This document shows, piece after piece, positions 24,916 to 33,959 of a stretch of DNA of 42,606 bases (the stretch's first letter is position 1; each line of letters begins with the position of its first letter). The stretch lies in NCBI GenBank assembly GCA_045644025.1, contig JAZRGE010000071.1:1-42606 (forward strand), written 5' to 3'. The notes below the pieces were generated by a model. That model did no database searches, was not told the origin of the DNA, and saw only the letters and a list, made by a program, of their open reading frames with translations. The translations under genes were made by a program, and so were the position numbers. The stretch is from JAZRGE01 sp045644025. Lineage in GTDB: Bacteria; Bacillota; Clostridia; Oscillospirales; Acutalibacteraceae.

Positions 24916-25631
24916 TTCTTTGTTCTCTCCTTTATCATAGTGATATCGGTATTATCTCCCTCACCGTTCACCTTAACACGTTTGGCCTTGCAAAGCTCAA
25001 GCACTGCAAGAAACGTGGCTACCATTTCGGAACGATCTTCCGATGCTTCAAAAAGGCTCAAGAATCTGGCTTTTCCGCCCTTCCAAAGCCTGCGAAGCAC
25101 AAAAATCACTCGGCTGGAAACGCTTGTACCCTTTTTTGTCATAATCGGGACAAAGGATGCAACGGGTGGCGGAAGCTTACGAAGGCCCCTGCCAACAGCA
25201 GCCATATAGGATTCCACAAGCTTTTCGGAGGGATGAATATTCTCGTAGGTCTTGGGGAAATCCACCACTTCCTCGCGGCGAATAAAAGTATCAAAACCGG
25301 CGATGTTTTCGGCAAGCTTAGCGGCCATTTCGCGGCAGACCTGATACTCAATAAGTTCTCCCGTGAGTTCTTCCTTAAGCTTTTCCAGCTCTTCCTTTTC
25401 GGGTAGCAGACTAAGTGATTTTATGTACACCAATCTGGCGGCCATCTCTATAAATTCGCTGGCCACATCCATATTCATCTCGTTCATGGCATCAATATGC
25501 TCCAGATACTGCCTGGTAATCTCAGCCAAGGGGATGTCGTAAATATTCAGTTTGTTTTTTGAGATGAGGTGCAAGAGCAGATCAAGCGGCCCCTCAAACA
25601 CCTCAAGCTTATATGAAAGCTCGTCCATCAT
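24912..25631 (-). CDS. scpA: Segregation and condensation protein A
   Basis: ScpA is the kleisin that bridges the heads of Smc dimers. The 239-residue protein has the family start YKLEVFEGPLDLLLHLISKNKLNIYDIP, a middle region that binds ScpB, and a C-terminal winged helix that binds the Smc head. Two methionine codons start the frame; the first at 25631 has GGAG about eight bases upstream. It follows the M50 protease gene by 32 bases and overlaps scpB. Confidence 0.96.
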   Translation of the reverse strand: MMDELSYKLEVFEGPLDLLLHLISKNKLNIYDIPLAEITRQYLEHIDAMNEMNMDVASEFIEMAARLVYIKSLSLLPEKEELEKLKEELTGELIEYQVCREMAAKLAENIAGFDTFIRREEVVDFPKTYENIHPSEKLVESYMAAVGRGLRKLPPPVASFVPIMTKKGTSVSSRVIFVLRRLWKGGKARFLSLFEASEDRSEMVATFLAVLELCKAKRVKVNGEGDNTDITMIKERTKK

Positions 25632-25663
25632 ATAGGCTCCTATCGAAAAAAATATTATAAGAA

Positions 25664-26353
25664 TTAAAACAGCAGATTAAGCGGAAGCGTAGCAACATAA
25701 TAAAGTCCGCTATATATTCTCTCAGTTAAGAAATAAAGAGGAGCATCCAAAACTCCGATATAAATAAGGGCGATCACACCAAAAATAATATATCTTTCAT
25801 ATTGCATTATCCTGTAGTAGATCCTATCAGGCAGGAATGCTGTGAGCAATCTGGAACCATCCAGCGGCGGCACGGGAATAAGATTGAACACAGCAAGAGA
25901 AATATTCACTCTTGCAACGTATGTGGTAAACATACAGGCATAGCTCACCCAATCACCAAAGTTGGCAGCAGAAATGGCATAAAACAGCAATCCGCTTGTG
26001 ATAAGCAAAGAAGCAAACGCCATTATTATATTTGAAACAGGGCCGGCCAACGCGGTGATAGCCATTCCCCTTTTGGGATTATCAAAATTCCTTGCCGAAA
26101 CCTGTACCGCTCTGCCCCATCCAAATCCGAAGAGCACCATACAAGCAGCACCCAAAGGAGAGATATGCGCCAGCGGATTAAGTGTGAGCCTGCCTTGATA
26201 TCTGGGAGTGGGATCGCCAAGCTTTGTGGCAGCAAAAGCATGGGCCCACTCATGGATCGGGAGTGTGAAAAAGAGAACAGCAAAAATAGAAAGCAGATAG
26301 ATAAGTATCTCTATTATATCTGCCCGATTAACAACCAACGATACTAAGCCCAT
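25664..26353 (-). CDS. Site-2 protease family protein (M50, scp-linked type)
   Basis: A 229-residue integral membrane metalloprotease with HEWAH in the second helix region (about residues 34-38) and the C-terminal ligand motif NLIPVPPLDGSRL. About five to six hydrophobic segments are seen. Homologues of this short form lie before scpA in many Firmicutes, and their substrate is unknown. It is distinct from the SpoIVFB-like protease near 16451. The ATG at 26353 was chosen because AAGGTG lies five bases upstream; the GTG at 26377 has no site. It is the first gene of the cluster. Confidence 0.92.
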   Translation of the reverse strand: MGLVSLVVNRADIIEILIYLLSIFAVLFFTLPIHEWAHAFAATKLGDPTPRYQGRLTLNPLAHISPLGAACMVLFGFGWGRAVQVSARNFDNPKRGMAITALAGPVSNIIMAFASLLITSGLLFYAISAANFGDWVSYACMFTTYVARVNISLAVFNLIPVPPLDGSRLLTAFLPDRIYYRIMQYERYIIFGVIALIYIGVLDAPLYFLTERIYSGLYYVATLPLNLLF

Positions 26354-26396
26354 ACGATCACCTTTCTTAAAATTCACAAAACTTTCCTAATTTAGT

Positions 26397-26425
26397 ATTA
26401 TATACTCCCGCCGCAAAAAATACAA
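26397..26425 (-). promoter_or_regulatory. Promoter of the M50-scpAB-gerW-dacF-rluB cluster
   Basis: On minus, TTGTAT (26425-26420) and a perfect TATAAT (26402-26397) are 17 bases apart, 44 bases before the M50 ATG. It is divergent from the mntP promoter. Confidence 0.6.
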
Positions 26426-26470
26426 GGAAAATATATTTTTATTTTATATAATATTATAATCTATTAGCAC

Positions 26471-26499
26471 TTGACCTTTAGGCGTTGAGATATTATAAT
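26471..26499 (+). promoter_or_regulatory. Promoter of mntP and the following plus-strand genes
   Basis: TTGACC (26471-26476) and TATAAT (26494-26499) are 17 bases apart. Only about 35 bases of leader remain before the coding start, too short for a yybP-ykoY manganese riboswitch. Confidence 0.7.
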
Positions 26500-26536
26500 A
26501 TTTCTGTTTGGAATAAAAATGTTTGGAGGATATATC

Positions 26537-27118
26537 TTGCTTATCATTTCTGCGATACTAATGGGTATAGGATTGGCAATGGATGCATTTGCCGTTTCTG
26601 TCACAAACGGTATCACACAAAAAAGATCCGCACTTATTCATGCAGCGGCCACAGCCGCCGCCTTCGGAATTGCTCAAGGTGTTATGCCCCTTATCGGCTG
26701 GTTGCTTGGCAGCAGTTTTGCAGGCTATATCCGTGCGGTTGATCATTGGATAGCCCTTATCTTGCTTTGTGCCATAGGTGGCAATATGATTTGGGAAGCA
26801 ATAAAGGAAGGATGCGGATCAGAGGAAGACAGCCACAGCGAGTTTAATATAAGACTCCTTATCTTCTCGGCTGTTGCCACAAGCATCGATGCCCTTGTTG
26901 TTGGAATCAGTTTTCCTCTTTCGGGTGTTAGCACCTTAACAGATTCGGCTATCACCTGCGGAATTATCGCCGCAATCACTTTTGTGTTCTGCCTTGCCGG
27001 CTTTTATATAGGCAAATTCTTTGGCAGCATCTGCAAAAAAGGCGCACAAATAGCAGGCGGCGCAATACTTATCGGTCTTGGCATTAAAATACTTGTTGAG
27101 CATATGTTCTTCAGTTAG
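26537..27118 (+). CDS. mntP: Manganese efflux pump MntP
   Basis: MntP is a small membrane exporter that removes excess Mn2+. The 193-residue protein has two related halves, each with an acidic transport site: MDAFAVS (D16 region) and SIDALVVG, and about six membrane helices. The start is probably TTG at 26537, because a strong GGAGG (26525-26529) lies seven bases before it; the ATG at 26519 would put that site inside the coding sequence and has none of its own. It is followed by alaS after 32 bases without a terminator. Confidence 0.9.
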   Translation: MLIISAILMGIGLAMDAFAVSVTNGITQKRSALIHAAATAAAFGIAQGVMPLIGWLLGSSFAGYIRAVDHWIALILLCAIGGNMIWEAIKEGCGSEEDSHSEFNIRLLIFSAVATSIDALVVGISFPLSGVSTLTDSAITCGIIAAITFVFCLAGFYIGKFFGSICKKGAQIAGGAILIGLGIKILVEHMFFS

Positions 27119-27150
27119 CAAACAATCTCCAAAAGGAAAGGAAAATAAAT

Positions 27151-29772
27151 ATGGAATGGACATCTTTAAACGATTTAAGAGAAAAATATCTTTCGTTCTT
27201 TGAGAGCAAGGGTCACTTAAGGCTTAACAGCTTCCCCCTTGTGCCCCAGAACGATAATTCTCTCCTGCTTATCAATTCCGGCATGGCTCCTATGAAAAAA
27301 TTCTTCACAGGAGAGATCACTCCCCCCAGCAAGAGAGTCACAACCTGCCAGAAGTGTATCCGCACACCCGATTTAGAGCGTGTTGGTATCACCGCCCGCC
27401 ACGGCACATATTTCGAAATGCTGGGTAATTTCTCTTTTGGTGATTATTTTAAGATCGAGGCTATTAAGTGGTCTTGGGAATTCCTCACCGAAACTCTTGC
27501 CATTCCCACCGATCTTCTTTGGCCATCTGTTTACGAAGAAGACGACGAAGCCTATGCAATCTGGCGCGATGTGATCGGAGTACCGGAAGCACACATCGTG
27601 AAAATGGGCAAAGCAGACAACTTCTGGGAGCACGGCACAGGCCCCTGCGGCCCCTGCAGCGAGATCTATTTTGATCGCGGCGAAAAATACGGTTGTGGCT
27701 CGGCCGACTGCAAGCCCGGATGCGATTGCGACAGATACATGGAGATCTGGAACAACGTTTTCTCCCAGTTCAACAACATGGGAGACGGCACCTACACCGA
27801 ACTTGAGAACAAGAATATCGACACCGGCATGGGCCTTGAAAGGCTTGCATGCGTAATGCAGGGCGTTGATAATATGTTTGAAGTTGATACAATTCGCAAG
27901 ATACTCAACAAGGTTTGCGAGATCTCCGGTAAGGAATACGGCAAAGATTCTGCTACAGACGTTTCCATCCGCGCTATCACAGACCACGCCAGGGCTTCCA
28001 CGTTTATGATAAGCGATGGCATTATTCCTTCCAACGAAGGCCGCGGATACGTGCTTCGCAGAATTATCCGCCGCGCTGTTCGCCACGGAAAACTTATAGG
28101 CATTGATCGTCCATTCTTTATGGAGATATGCAACGAGGTTATCGGCGAAAATAAGGCCGGCTACCCCGAGCTTGTTGAAAAGAAGGAACTCATCACCAAA
28201 GTTATCAACAACGAAGAAGCAGGCTTTAATAAAACAATCGACCAAGGCCTTTCCATGCTCAATGAGCTCACAAAGGATGGCAAAGATCTCTCCGGTGAAA
28301 ACGCTTTCAAGCTTTATGATACATACGGATTCCCCATCGATCTCATCAAGGATATTCTTGCAGAAAAAGGCATCGGTGTAGACGAAGACGGCTTCAAAAA
28401 GCTGATGGACGAGCAAAGAAAAAGAGCAAGAGATGCAAGAAGCAGTGCCGATACCAATGCTTGGAAAGGCAGCGGAGCAGATCTTTCGGATCTTTCTGCC
28501 ACCAAGTTCCTTGGCTATGAAATCGATGAATGTGCTGCATCCGTTGTGGCTCTCCTTGCTGCCGACGGACGAACAGAAAAAATCGAAGAAGGTGAAAAAG
28601 GAGCTATCGTTCTTGATTGCACCACCTTCTATGCCGAAAGCGGCGGTCAGATTGCCGATACAGGCGCTATCGTTTGTAGCAATGCTGTTTTCCGCGTTGA
28701 AAACGTGACTAAAAACGGCGCAGGTGTGTTCGTTCATTCCGGATATGTGGAATGCGGCTGTATCTCTCTCGGAGATTCCGCCTGTGCATCCATTGATTCC
28801 GAGCGTAGAGAAGATATCCGCCGAAATCACACCGCTGCTCACCTTCTCCAGGCCGCTCTCAGGAGTGTTTTGGGCAATCACGTGGAGCAGGCAGGCCAGC
28901 TTGTGGATGAAAGCGGCCTTCGTTTCGACTTCACCCATTTCTCCGCTCTCACCTCCGAAGAGCTCGAAAAGGTTGAAGCAATCATCAACATTCAAATCCT
29001 TGCCGGCACCGATGTAGACAGCCGTGAAATGCCCATCGAAGAAGCTCGCAAGCTGGGCGCTATGGCTCTCTTCGGCGAAAAATACGGCGATGTTGTTCGT
29101 GTTGTTCGCGCAGGAGATAATTCCATTGAATTCTGCGGCGGCACGCATATTTCCAACACTGCAAAGCTTGGCCTTTTCAGGATCATATCCGAAGGTTCTG
29201 TTGCTGCAGGTGTGCGCAGAATCGAAGCTGTGACAGGTTTCGGCGTTATCCGCAGTATGAAGGAAGACCGCAAAATGCTGGAAGAAACAGCCGCAGTGAT
29301 CAAGTGTGGAAATGTTATCGACGTTCCCTCGAAGGTACGCCAGCTTAATACAGAACTTAAAGATAAGACCAACACAATTGCAAAGCTTGAAAGCGAGCTT
29401 GCAGGCGGAAAGCTGAACGATCTCACCGCCAACGCCAAAGATCTCGGCGAAATCAAACTTATTACTTCCCTGCTTAAAGGTGCCGCATCCGATGAATTAA
29501 AGCTTATGGGTGAACAGCTCAAGGCCGGAGCCGACACAATTGCTGTGCTCGCCGGTGTGAACGGCGATAAGCTCACATTTATGTGCGCTTGCGGTGCCGA
29601 TGCTGTTAAGAACGGTGCTCATGCAGGAAATATAGTGCGCGAGATCGCAAAGCTGGCCGGCGGAAACGGCGGCGGCAGGCCCGATATCGCTATGGCAGGC
29701 GGCAAAGATATTGCCAAGGCCGAGGAAGCACTTTCTGCTGCGGAAGGCATCATTTCCGATTTTATTAAATAA
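27151..29772 (+). CDS. alaS: Alanyl-tRNA synthetase
   Basis: Charges tRNA-Ala with alanine and edits mischarged serine or glycine. The 873-residue length is normal. In order: catalytic class II core (1-250, with motif 2 around ARHGTYFEMLGNFSFGDY), the cysteine-bearing insert CGSADCKPGCDCDRY near 190, the tRNA-binding middle, the editing domain with zinc ligands H560, H564 (HTAAH), C662 and H666 (CGGTH), a coiled coil, and the C-Ala domain. AAAGGA precedes the ATG. No T-box leader is visible, and it is probably read from the mntP promoter. Confidence 0.98.
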   Translation: MEWTSLNDLREKYLSFFESKGHLRLNSFPLVPQNDNSLLLINSGMAPMKKFFTGEITPPSKRVTTCQKCIRTPDLERVGITARHGTYFEMLGNFSFGDYFKIEAIKWSWEFLTETLAIPTDLLWPSVYEEDDEAYAIWRDVIGVPEAHIVKMGKADNFWEHGTGPCGPCSEIYFDRGEKYGCGSADCKPGCDCDRYMEIWNNVFSQFNNMGDGTYTELENKNIDTGMGLERLACVMQGVDNMFEVDTIRKILNKVCEISGKEYGKDSATDVSIRAITDHARASTFMISDGIIPSNEGRGYVLRRIIRRAVRHGKLIGIDRPFFMEICNEVIGENKAGYPELVEKKELITKVINNEEAGFNKTIDQGLSMLNELTKDGKDLSGENAFKLYDTYGFPIDLIKDILAEKGIGVDEDGFKKLMDEQRKRARDARSSADTNAWKGSGADLSDLSATKFLGYEIDECAASVVALLAADGRTEKIEEGEKGAIVLDCTTFYAESGGQIADTGAIVCSNAVFRVENVTKNGAGVFVHSGYVECGCISLGDSACASIDSERREDIRRNHTAAHLLQAALRSVLGNHVEQAGQLVDESGLRFDFTHFSALTSEELEKVEAIINIQILAGTDVDSREMPIEEARKLGAMALFGEKYGDVVRVVRAGDNSIEFCGGTHISNTAKLGLFRIISEGSVAAGVRRIEAVTGFGVIRSMKEDRKMLEETAAVIKCGNVIDVPSKVRQLNTELKDKTNTIAKLESELAGGKLNDLTANAKDLGEIKLITSLLKGAASDELKLMGEQLKAGADTIAVLAGVNGDKLTFMCACGADAVKNGAHAGNIVREIAKLAGGNGGGRPDIAMAGGKDIAKAEEALSAAEGIISDFIK

Positions 29773-29784
29773 TGGGGTGAAAAT

Positions 29785-30123
29785 ATGGATTGTCTGTTTT
29801 GTAAAATAATCGCAGGCGATATTCCCTGCACAAAGGTTTACGAAGACGATAACGTTCTCGCCTTTAACGACATTGATCCTCAAGCTCCTTTTCATGTGAT
29901 TGTGATACCCAAGCAACACATTACAGGTGCCGATATGATCAACCCTGATAACAGCGGCCTTGTTGCCAAAGTTTTTGAGGCTATTGCAAAAATTGCCAAA
30001 GAGAATAATCTGGCCGATGGTTTCCGTGTTGTTAACAACTGCGGCAAGCAGGCCGGGCAAACTGTTCACCACATTCATTTCCATCTTCTTGCACGCCGAG
30101 ATCTCGGCTGGCCTCCGGGCTAA
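29785..30123 (+). CDS. hinT: HIT family nucleotide phosphoramidase (HinT-like)
   Basis: HIT proteins hydrolyse AMP-linked phosphoramidates; HinT acts on aminoacyl-adenylates made by lysyl-tRNA synthetase. The 112-residue chain is full length with CLFCKIIAGDIP at the start and the catalytic triad H96-I-H98-F-H100 followed by LLARRDLGWPPG. The alaS-hinT neighbourhood fits a link to tRNA charging by-products, but this is inference. It starts 12 bases after alaS with GGGGTG upstream. Confidence 0.95.
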   Translation: MDCLFCKIIAGDIPCTKVYEDDNVLAFNDIDPQAPFHVIVIPKQHITGADMINPDNSGLVAKVFEAIAKIAKENNLADGFRVVNNCGKQAGQTVHHIHFHLLARRDLGWPPG

Positions 30124-30156
30124 GAGCAGCAAAGCTTAGTTTTGCTTAACAGAATT

Positions 30157-32331
30157 ATGTTAGTGTCAGCCGTCGTTGTTTGCATTATTTCGGCGGCTGC
30201 AACTTTATTGGGTATATTTTGGGTTGGAATTATTGCGCTCTTAATGTTTTCGGCATTTATTGCATGTCTTCTTTTCCGCCAAAACAAAGCAGCCAACAAG
30301 CTTATCCTTGTCTTTCTTATCGCTGCGATATTTTGTGTTCCTCTTTATTTCAGGATTGGAAATATCTCCGCGGTCCAGAATCTGGAAGGATCATCGGTCA
30401 ACATTTCAGGTTATATCTGTGAAGAGCCGGAATATTATGATACTTTCACTATCTACACCGTCAAAACAGATTATGTGGATAGCCCCAACGCCCCACAAAA
30501 TATCAAATTCAGAGTAATGAGTTTTAGAGGTGAGGGGCTAAAAATCCATCAAAACGTGAAGACAAAAGTAACATTTCGTGCTTTGGATAAGGAGTATAAG
30601 TTTTCCAATTATTCCAATGGTATCTATATAGATGCTTCTTCCACAGAAATCTTCAGCAACGGCACTTATCACCACGATATCTATAGCTATGCATTTGCAC
30701 TAAAGCATCAAATCAGCAGCGTATTGGAGCACTATCTCCCCTATGCAGAGTCGTCCGTTCTTGGCGGAATAATGCTGGGAGATAAACAAAATATCAGCCA
30801 TTCTCTTTATGATGCTTTCAAGGCTTGCGGTATTGTCCATATTGTGAACGTATCAGGCCTGCATCTTTCTATCATTTGCTATTCCTTGCTCAAAATGCTT
30901 AAAAAGTTTAAGATATCGGGCAGAGTTTCAGTGACTGTCACCGCTCTTTCCGTGCTTATAATTATGGCGGTCACAGGTTTCACCCCATCGGTTATGAGAG
31001 CATCTTTTATGTTTCTTATAATGCTGCTTGGGCATATCGTTCACCGCCGCAGCGATGGCCTTAATTTGCTGGGTTGCTCTGTTGTGATAAATCTGTTTAT
31101 CGATCCAATGATCCTTTTCAACGTTGGTTTTCAGCTTTCTGCACTTTCCACAGCAGGAATTCTTGCCGTGGTGCCCTATGCAGAAAAGAGAATCAATCTG
31201 AGAATACGCACCAACAATGCATTCACAAGGGTGATAAAATATATTGCCATAAGCATTGCTCAATGTGTTGCTGCCATTTTGTTCACGTTCCCCGTGCTTT
31301 GCAGCAGCATCGGTTACGTATCTGCTATTTCCCCTATCGCTTCGGTATTGCTGATTCTGCCGGGCACATGGGCGCTTATCATAGGAGTTCTTGCCACAAT
31401 ATTCGGCCTGATAGGCATCGCGCCTCTTGCTTATGCCTTATTCTATCCTGCAGGTCTGCTTTGCAAACTTTTTAAGTTTGTGGTTGAAGAACTGGCAAAG
31501 CTTCCCATCACCACGATTTCTCTTCGCGGAGATGAAATATTCTTTTGTTCGGTTGTATGTTTTATTATGGGTGTGTTCTGCTTCAGCAGATTTCCTAATC
31601 ACCGAGCAATAAAGCTCACGTCAGTAGGTATAGCACTCATTATTTCACTTAATCTGCTTGTGAACACCTTGTTTTATTCCAATGATATCCGCATCAGCAT
31701 TCTTCCGCTTAATAGCGGCCACTCGGCTGTTGTGATATCGGCACAAAGCAAGGGTTCGTTGGTGATATGCCCCGATATGGAATCGCAAGAGCTTACAGCA
31801 TTGCACAATGAGATAGAGGCAACCGGCAGCAATATTTATGCACTGATATTGCCGGATAGCTCAGCTGATATGAGAACGGAAATTTCTATGCTGTTTTCTC
31901 AGTTCGATATCAAAGGAATTATCACGGATAACAAACAGATCCTTTCGGCCGATATCGGCGCCACGCTTTCCAATCTCAGCAGCGCATCTTTTGTGCTTTG
32001 GGACTCCGTGAATATAAAATATAGCGCCGAAGAAAACGGCTCGGCTTTTGTAATCAGCAGTCGCCGTGGCTCTGTGGCAATTTCCTATCCTGAAAACGCC
32101 TATTATGCTTTGCCTAAGGATTTTGCCGCGGCTGATATAGCGGTGATCGGCGCACCCTATCCTATCAATATCCCAAGTTTTCTCAGTAATACAGATTGCC
32201 TGCTTATAGGCAATAAATATATCACAGATGAAATTCGTGCTTTCTTTGGCAGCAGCCAAAAGGTTGCTGTTCTTGAAAGCGGAGATAAAATCAGTTTCTC
32301 GCTCAATAAAAAGCCAAGTTTTAATAATTAA
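30157..32331 (+). CDS. comEC: ComEC/Rec2-family membrane protein with degenerate C-terminal domain
   Basis: ComEC is the membrane channel for single-stranded DNA in natural competence. This 724-residue protein has N-terminal helices, an OB-like extracellular DUF4131 region (about 50-170) and the competence core with HIVNVSGLHLSII near 230-245 and a bundle of helices to about 500. The final metallo-beta-lactamase-like part (about 515-715) lacks the DVGQGD and HxHxDH metal motifs of active homologues (ILPLNSGHSAVV and LPDSSADMR stand in their places). A TTG at 30142 is an alternative start; ribosome binding signals are weak at both. holA follows, as in many Firmicutes. Confidence 0.9.
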   Translation: MLVSAVVVCIISAAATLLGIFWVGIIALLMFSAFIACLLFRQNKAANKLILVFLIAAIFCVPLYFRIGNISAVQNLEGSSVNISGYICEEPEYYDTFTIYTVKTDYVDSPNAPQNIKFRVMSFRGEGLKIHQNVKTKVTFRALDKEYKFSNYSNGIYIDASSTEIFSNGTYHHDIYSYAFALKHQISSVLEHYLPYAESSVLGGIMLGDKQNISHSLYDAFKACGIVHIVNVSGLHLSIICYSLLKMLKKFKISGRVSVTVTALSVLIIMAVTGFTPSVMRASFMFLIMLLGHIVHRRSDGLNLLGCSVVINLFIDPMILFNVGFQLSALSTAGILAVVPYAEKRINLRIRTNNAFTRVIKYIAISIAQCVAAILFTFPVLCSSIGYVSAISPIASVLLILPGTWALIIGVLATIFGLIGIAPLAYALFYPAGLLCKLFKFVVEELAKLPITTISLRGDEIFFCSVVCFIMGVFCFSRFPNHRAIKLTSVGIALIISLNLLVNTLFYSNDIRISILPLNSGHSAVVISAQSKGSLVICPDMESQELTALHNEIEATGSNIYALILPDSSADMRTEISMLFSQFDIKGIITDNKQILSADIGATLSNLSSASFVLWDSVNIKYSAEENGSAFVISSRRGSVAISYPENAYYALPKDFAAADIAVIGAPYPINIPSFLSNTDCLLIGNKYITDEIRAFFGSSQKVAVLESGDKISFSLNKKPSFNN

Positions 32332-32343
32332 GGTGGTGAATTT

Positions 32344-33372
32344 ATGCGAACAATAGAAGAAGACCAGCTCAAAAGAGCAATTTCTGCAGATCTTCCCGAT
32401 GGTATATATTTTATCTATGGCAACGAAGCCTATCTCAAAAAGCATTATTGTTCGCAGATCTTCAACCGTTTCGATGATGGGACAGGCTTCAACCTTCAGC
32501 AATTTGATAACGATAGCGATCTTCAGCAGGTATATGATGCCGTGTGCCAGCTTCCCTTTGTGAGCGAGCGAAAGTGTGTTTCGATTTGTGATTTGGATAT
32601 CGAAGAGCAAAGCGAAAGTTCGCTTAAATATATTTATGAAGCAATGAAAAGCGTGGGAGACCATTGTGTTTTTGTGATCTGGTACAACACCACAGATATC
32701 AATATCACCACGGAAAAAGCCAAAGCCTTTCTTGCTGTGTTGGATAAGTGCGGCGGCGTGGTTTGCAAGCTCGGGAAAAAGACTACCAACGACATTGCCA
32801 ATATTTTGTGCAACGGCGCCGCAAAACGCGGATGCAAGCTGGATCCTGCCACGGCCCGTTATATGATAGAGCAATGCGGCGATGAGCTCACCAATCTTGT
32901 ATCCGAATTGGATAAGCTTTGTGCCTATGTAGGTGAAGGTCAAAAGATCAGCCAAGAACATATTGATAAAGTCTGTATCCGCACAATAGACGTGAAAACC
33001 TATCAGCTCGGATCAGCCATTCTCGATGGAAATGCCACAATGGCAATGGACGTTCTGAACGATCTGCTATATATAAATTACGACGAAATGTTTATTTTCG
33101 GTGCGATAGTATCCCCCATTGCCGATATCATCAGGGTACGCATGATGGGCAAGCGCTCAATAGGAGACGTTGCCGCCGATTTCGGCAAGAAGGATTTTGT
33201 TATCAAAAAAGCTCTTACCGCATCCAATAAGCTGGATAACACCACCCTGGATTTTTGCATTAAAGCGCTGAATGATTGCGATGCCGCGATCAAGTTTTCG
33301 TCTTCCTCTTCTCGCATTGCGCTCGAGCAGCTTGTGATCACCCTATGCGGTGTCTTTTCGGGGAGGAGATAG
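32344..33372 (+). CDS. holA: DNA polymerase III subunit delta
   Basis: The delta subunit opens the beta sliding clamp as part of the clamp loader. The 342-residue protein has the N-terminal YFIYGNEAYLKKHY (about 17-30), the IIIWYNTT-like strand, and the C-terminal collar helices with DMLNDLLYINYDEMFIFGAI-type sequence and ALEQLVITL near the end. AAGGTGG precedes the ATG by eight bases. It is encoded directly after comEC and two bases before the toprim gene. Confidence 0.93.
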   Translation: MRTIEEDQLKRAISADLPDGIYFIYGNEAYLKKHYCSQIFNRFDDGTGFNLQQFDNDSDLQQVYDAVCQLPFVSERKCVSICDLDIEEQSESSLKYIYEAMKSVGDHCVFVIWYNTTDINITTEKAKAFLAVLDKCGGVVCKLGKKTTNDIANILCNGAAKRGCKLDPATARYMIEQCGDELTNLVSELDKLCAYVGEGQKISQEHIDKVCIRTIDVKTYQLGSAILDGNATMAMDVLNDLLYINYDEMFIFGAIVSPIADIIRVRMMGKRSIGDVAADFGKKDFVIKKALTASNKLDNTTLDFCIKALNDCDAAIKFSSSSSRIALEQLVITLCGVFSGRR

Positions 33373-33374
33373 AT

Positions 33375-33959
33375 ATGCTCCGCACCGAAAAAGTGATTGT
33401 TGTAGAGGGAAAATACGATAAAATACGCCTTGAAAATATAATTGATGCCACAATTATTCCCACCGACGGTTTCGGTATTTTTAAGAACAAGGAGTTGCAG
33501 CAACTTCTTCGCTCTCTTGCCGCAACAAAAGGCCTGATCGTGCTCACCGACAGCGATTCTGCCGGCTTTATGATTAGGTCGTTTCTTGCAGGCTGCATAG
33601 ATAACAATAAGATTACCAACATCTATATTCCAGAACTTTTTGGCAAAGAAAAGCGCAAAATTGCTCCCTCGGCCGAAGGGCTTTTGGGTGTGGAAGGCAT
33701 ACCGGACAAAATAATAGCCAAAGCCTTTGCCTCCGCAGGTATCGGCACCACTAAAACCGAATCACCTGCAAGAAAGGTGAGCAAATCCGATCTTTATGAT
33801 TTAGGATTCTCAGGCGGGGCCAACAGCAGCGAAAAGAGAGCCAAACTTTTAGAAAAACTTTCTCTTCCAAAAAAGATTTCGGCCAACAGGCTTCCCGAAA
33901 TCATCAATGCTCTATATACATACGAAGAATTTATTGATATTGCTAAGGAGTTGATGTAA
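33375..33959 (+). CDS. Toprim protein, RNase M5-like (DUF4093)
   Basis: RNase M5 matures 5S rRNA. This 194-residue protein has the toprim core: VVEGKYDKIRL (glutamate near residue 9), TDGFGIFKNKE, and the metal-binding LTDSDSAGFMIRSFL (DxD). The C-terminal region is DUF4093-type. It begins at ATG 33375 because GGAGGAG precedes it by a few bases and it follows the holA stop by two bases; a longer frame from 33276 only overlaps holA. RNase M5 itself is the likely function but a different RNA or DNA nuclease is possible. Confidence 0.85.
   Translation: MLRTEKVIVVEGKYDKIRLENIIDATIIPTDGFGIFKNKELQQLLRSLAATKGLIVLTDSDSAGFMIRSFLAGCIDNNKITNIYIPELFGKEKRKIAPSAEGLLGVEGIPDKIIAKAFASAGIGTTKTESPARKVSKSDLYDLGFSGGANSSEKRAKLLEKLSLPKKISANRLPEIINALYTYEEFIDIAKELM

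Noticed and set aside
26465..26490. TTAGCACTT before mntP as a CIRCE half site
   Set aside because: Only one arm is present; no GAGTGCTAA follows at nine bases, and mntP is not a heat-shock gene.
26378..26536. Manganese riboswitch (yybP-ykoY) before mntP
   Set aside because: The leader after the promoter is only about 35 bases and AT-rich, with no room for the aptamer.
27119..27150. T-box leader before alaS
   Set aside because: The gap between mntP and alaS is 32 bases and holds only a ribosome binding site.
27373..29148. A 591-codon open frame antisense to alaS
   Set aside because: Same codon-usage artefact; alaS on the other strand is complete and certain.
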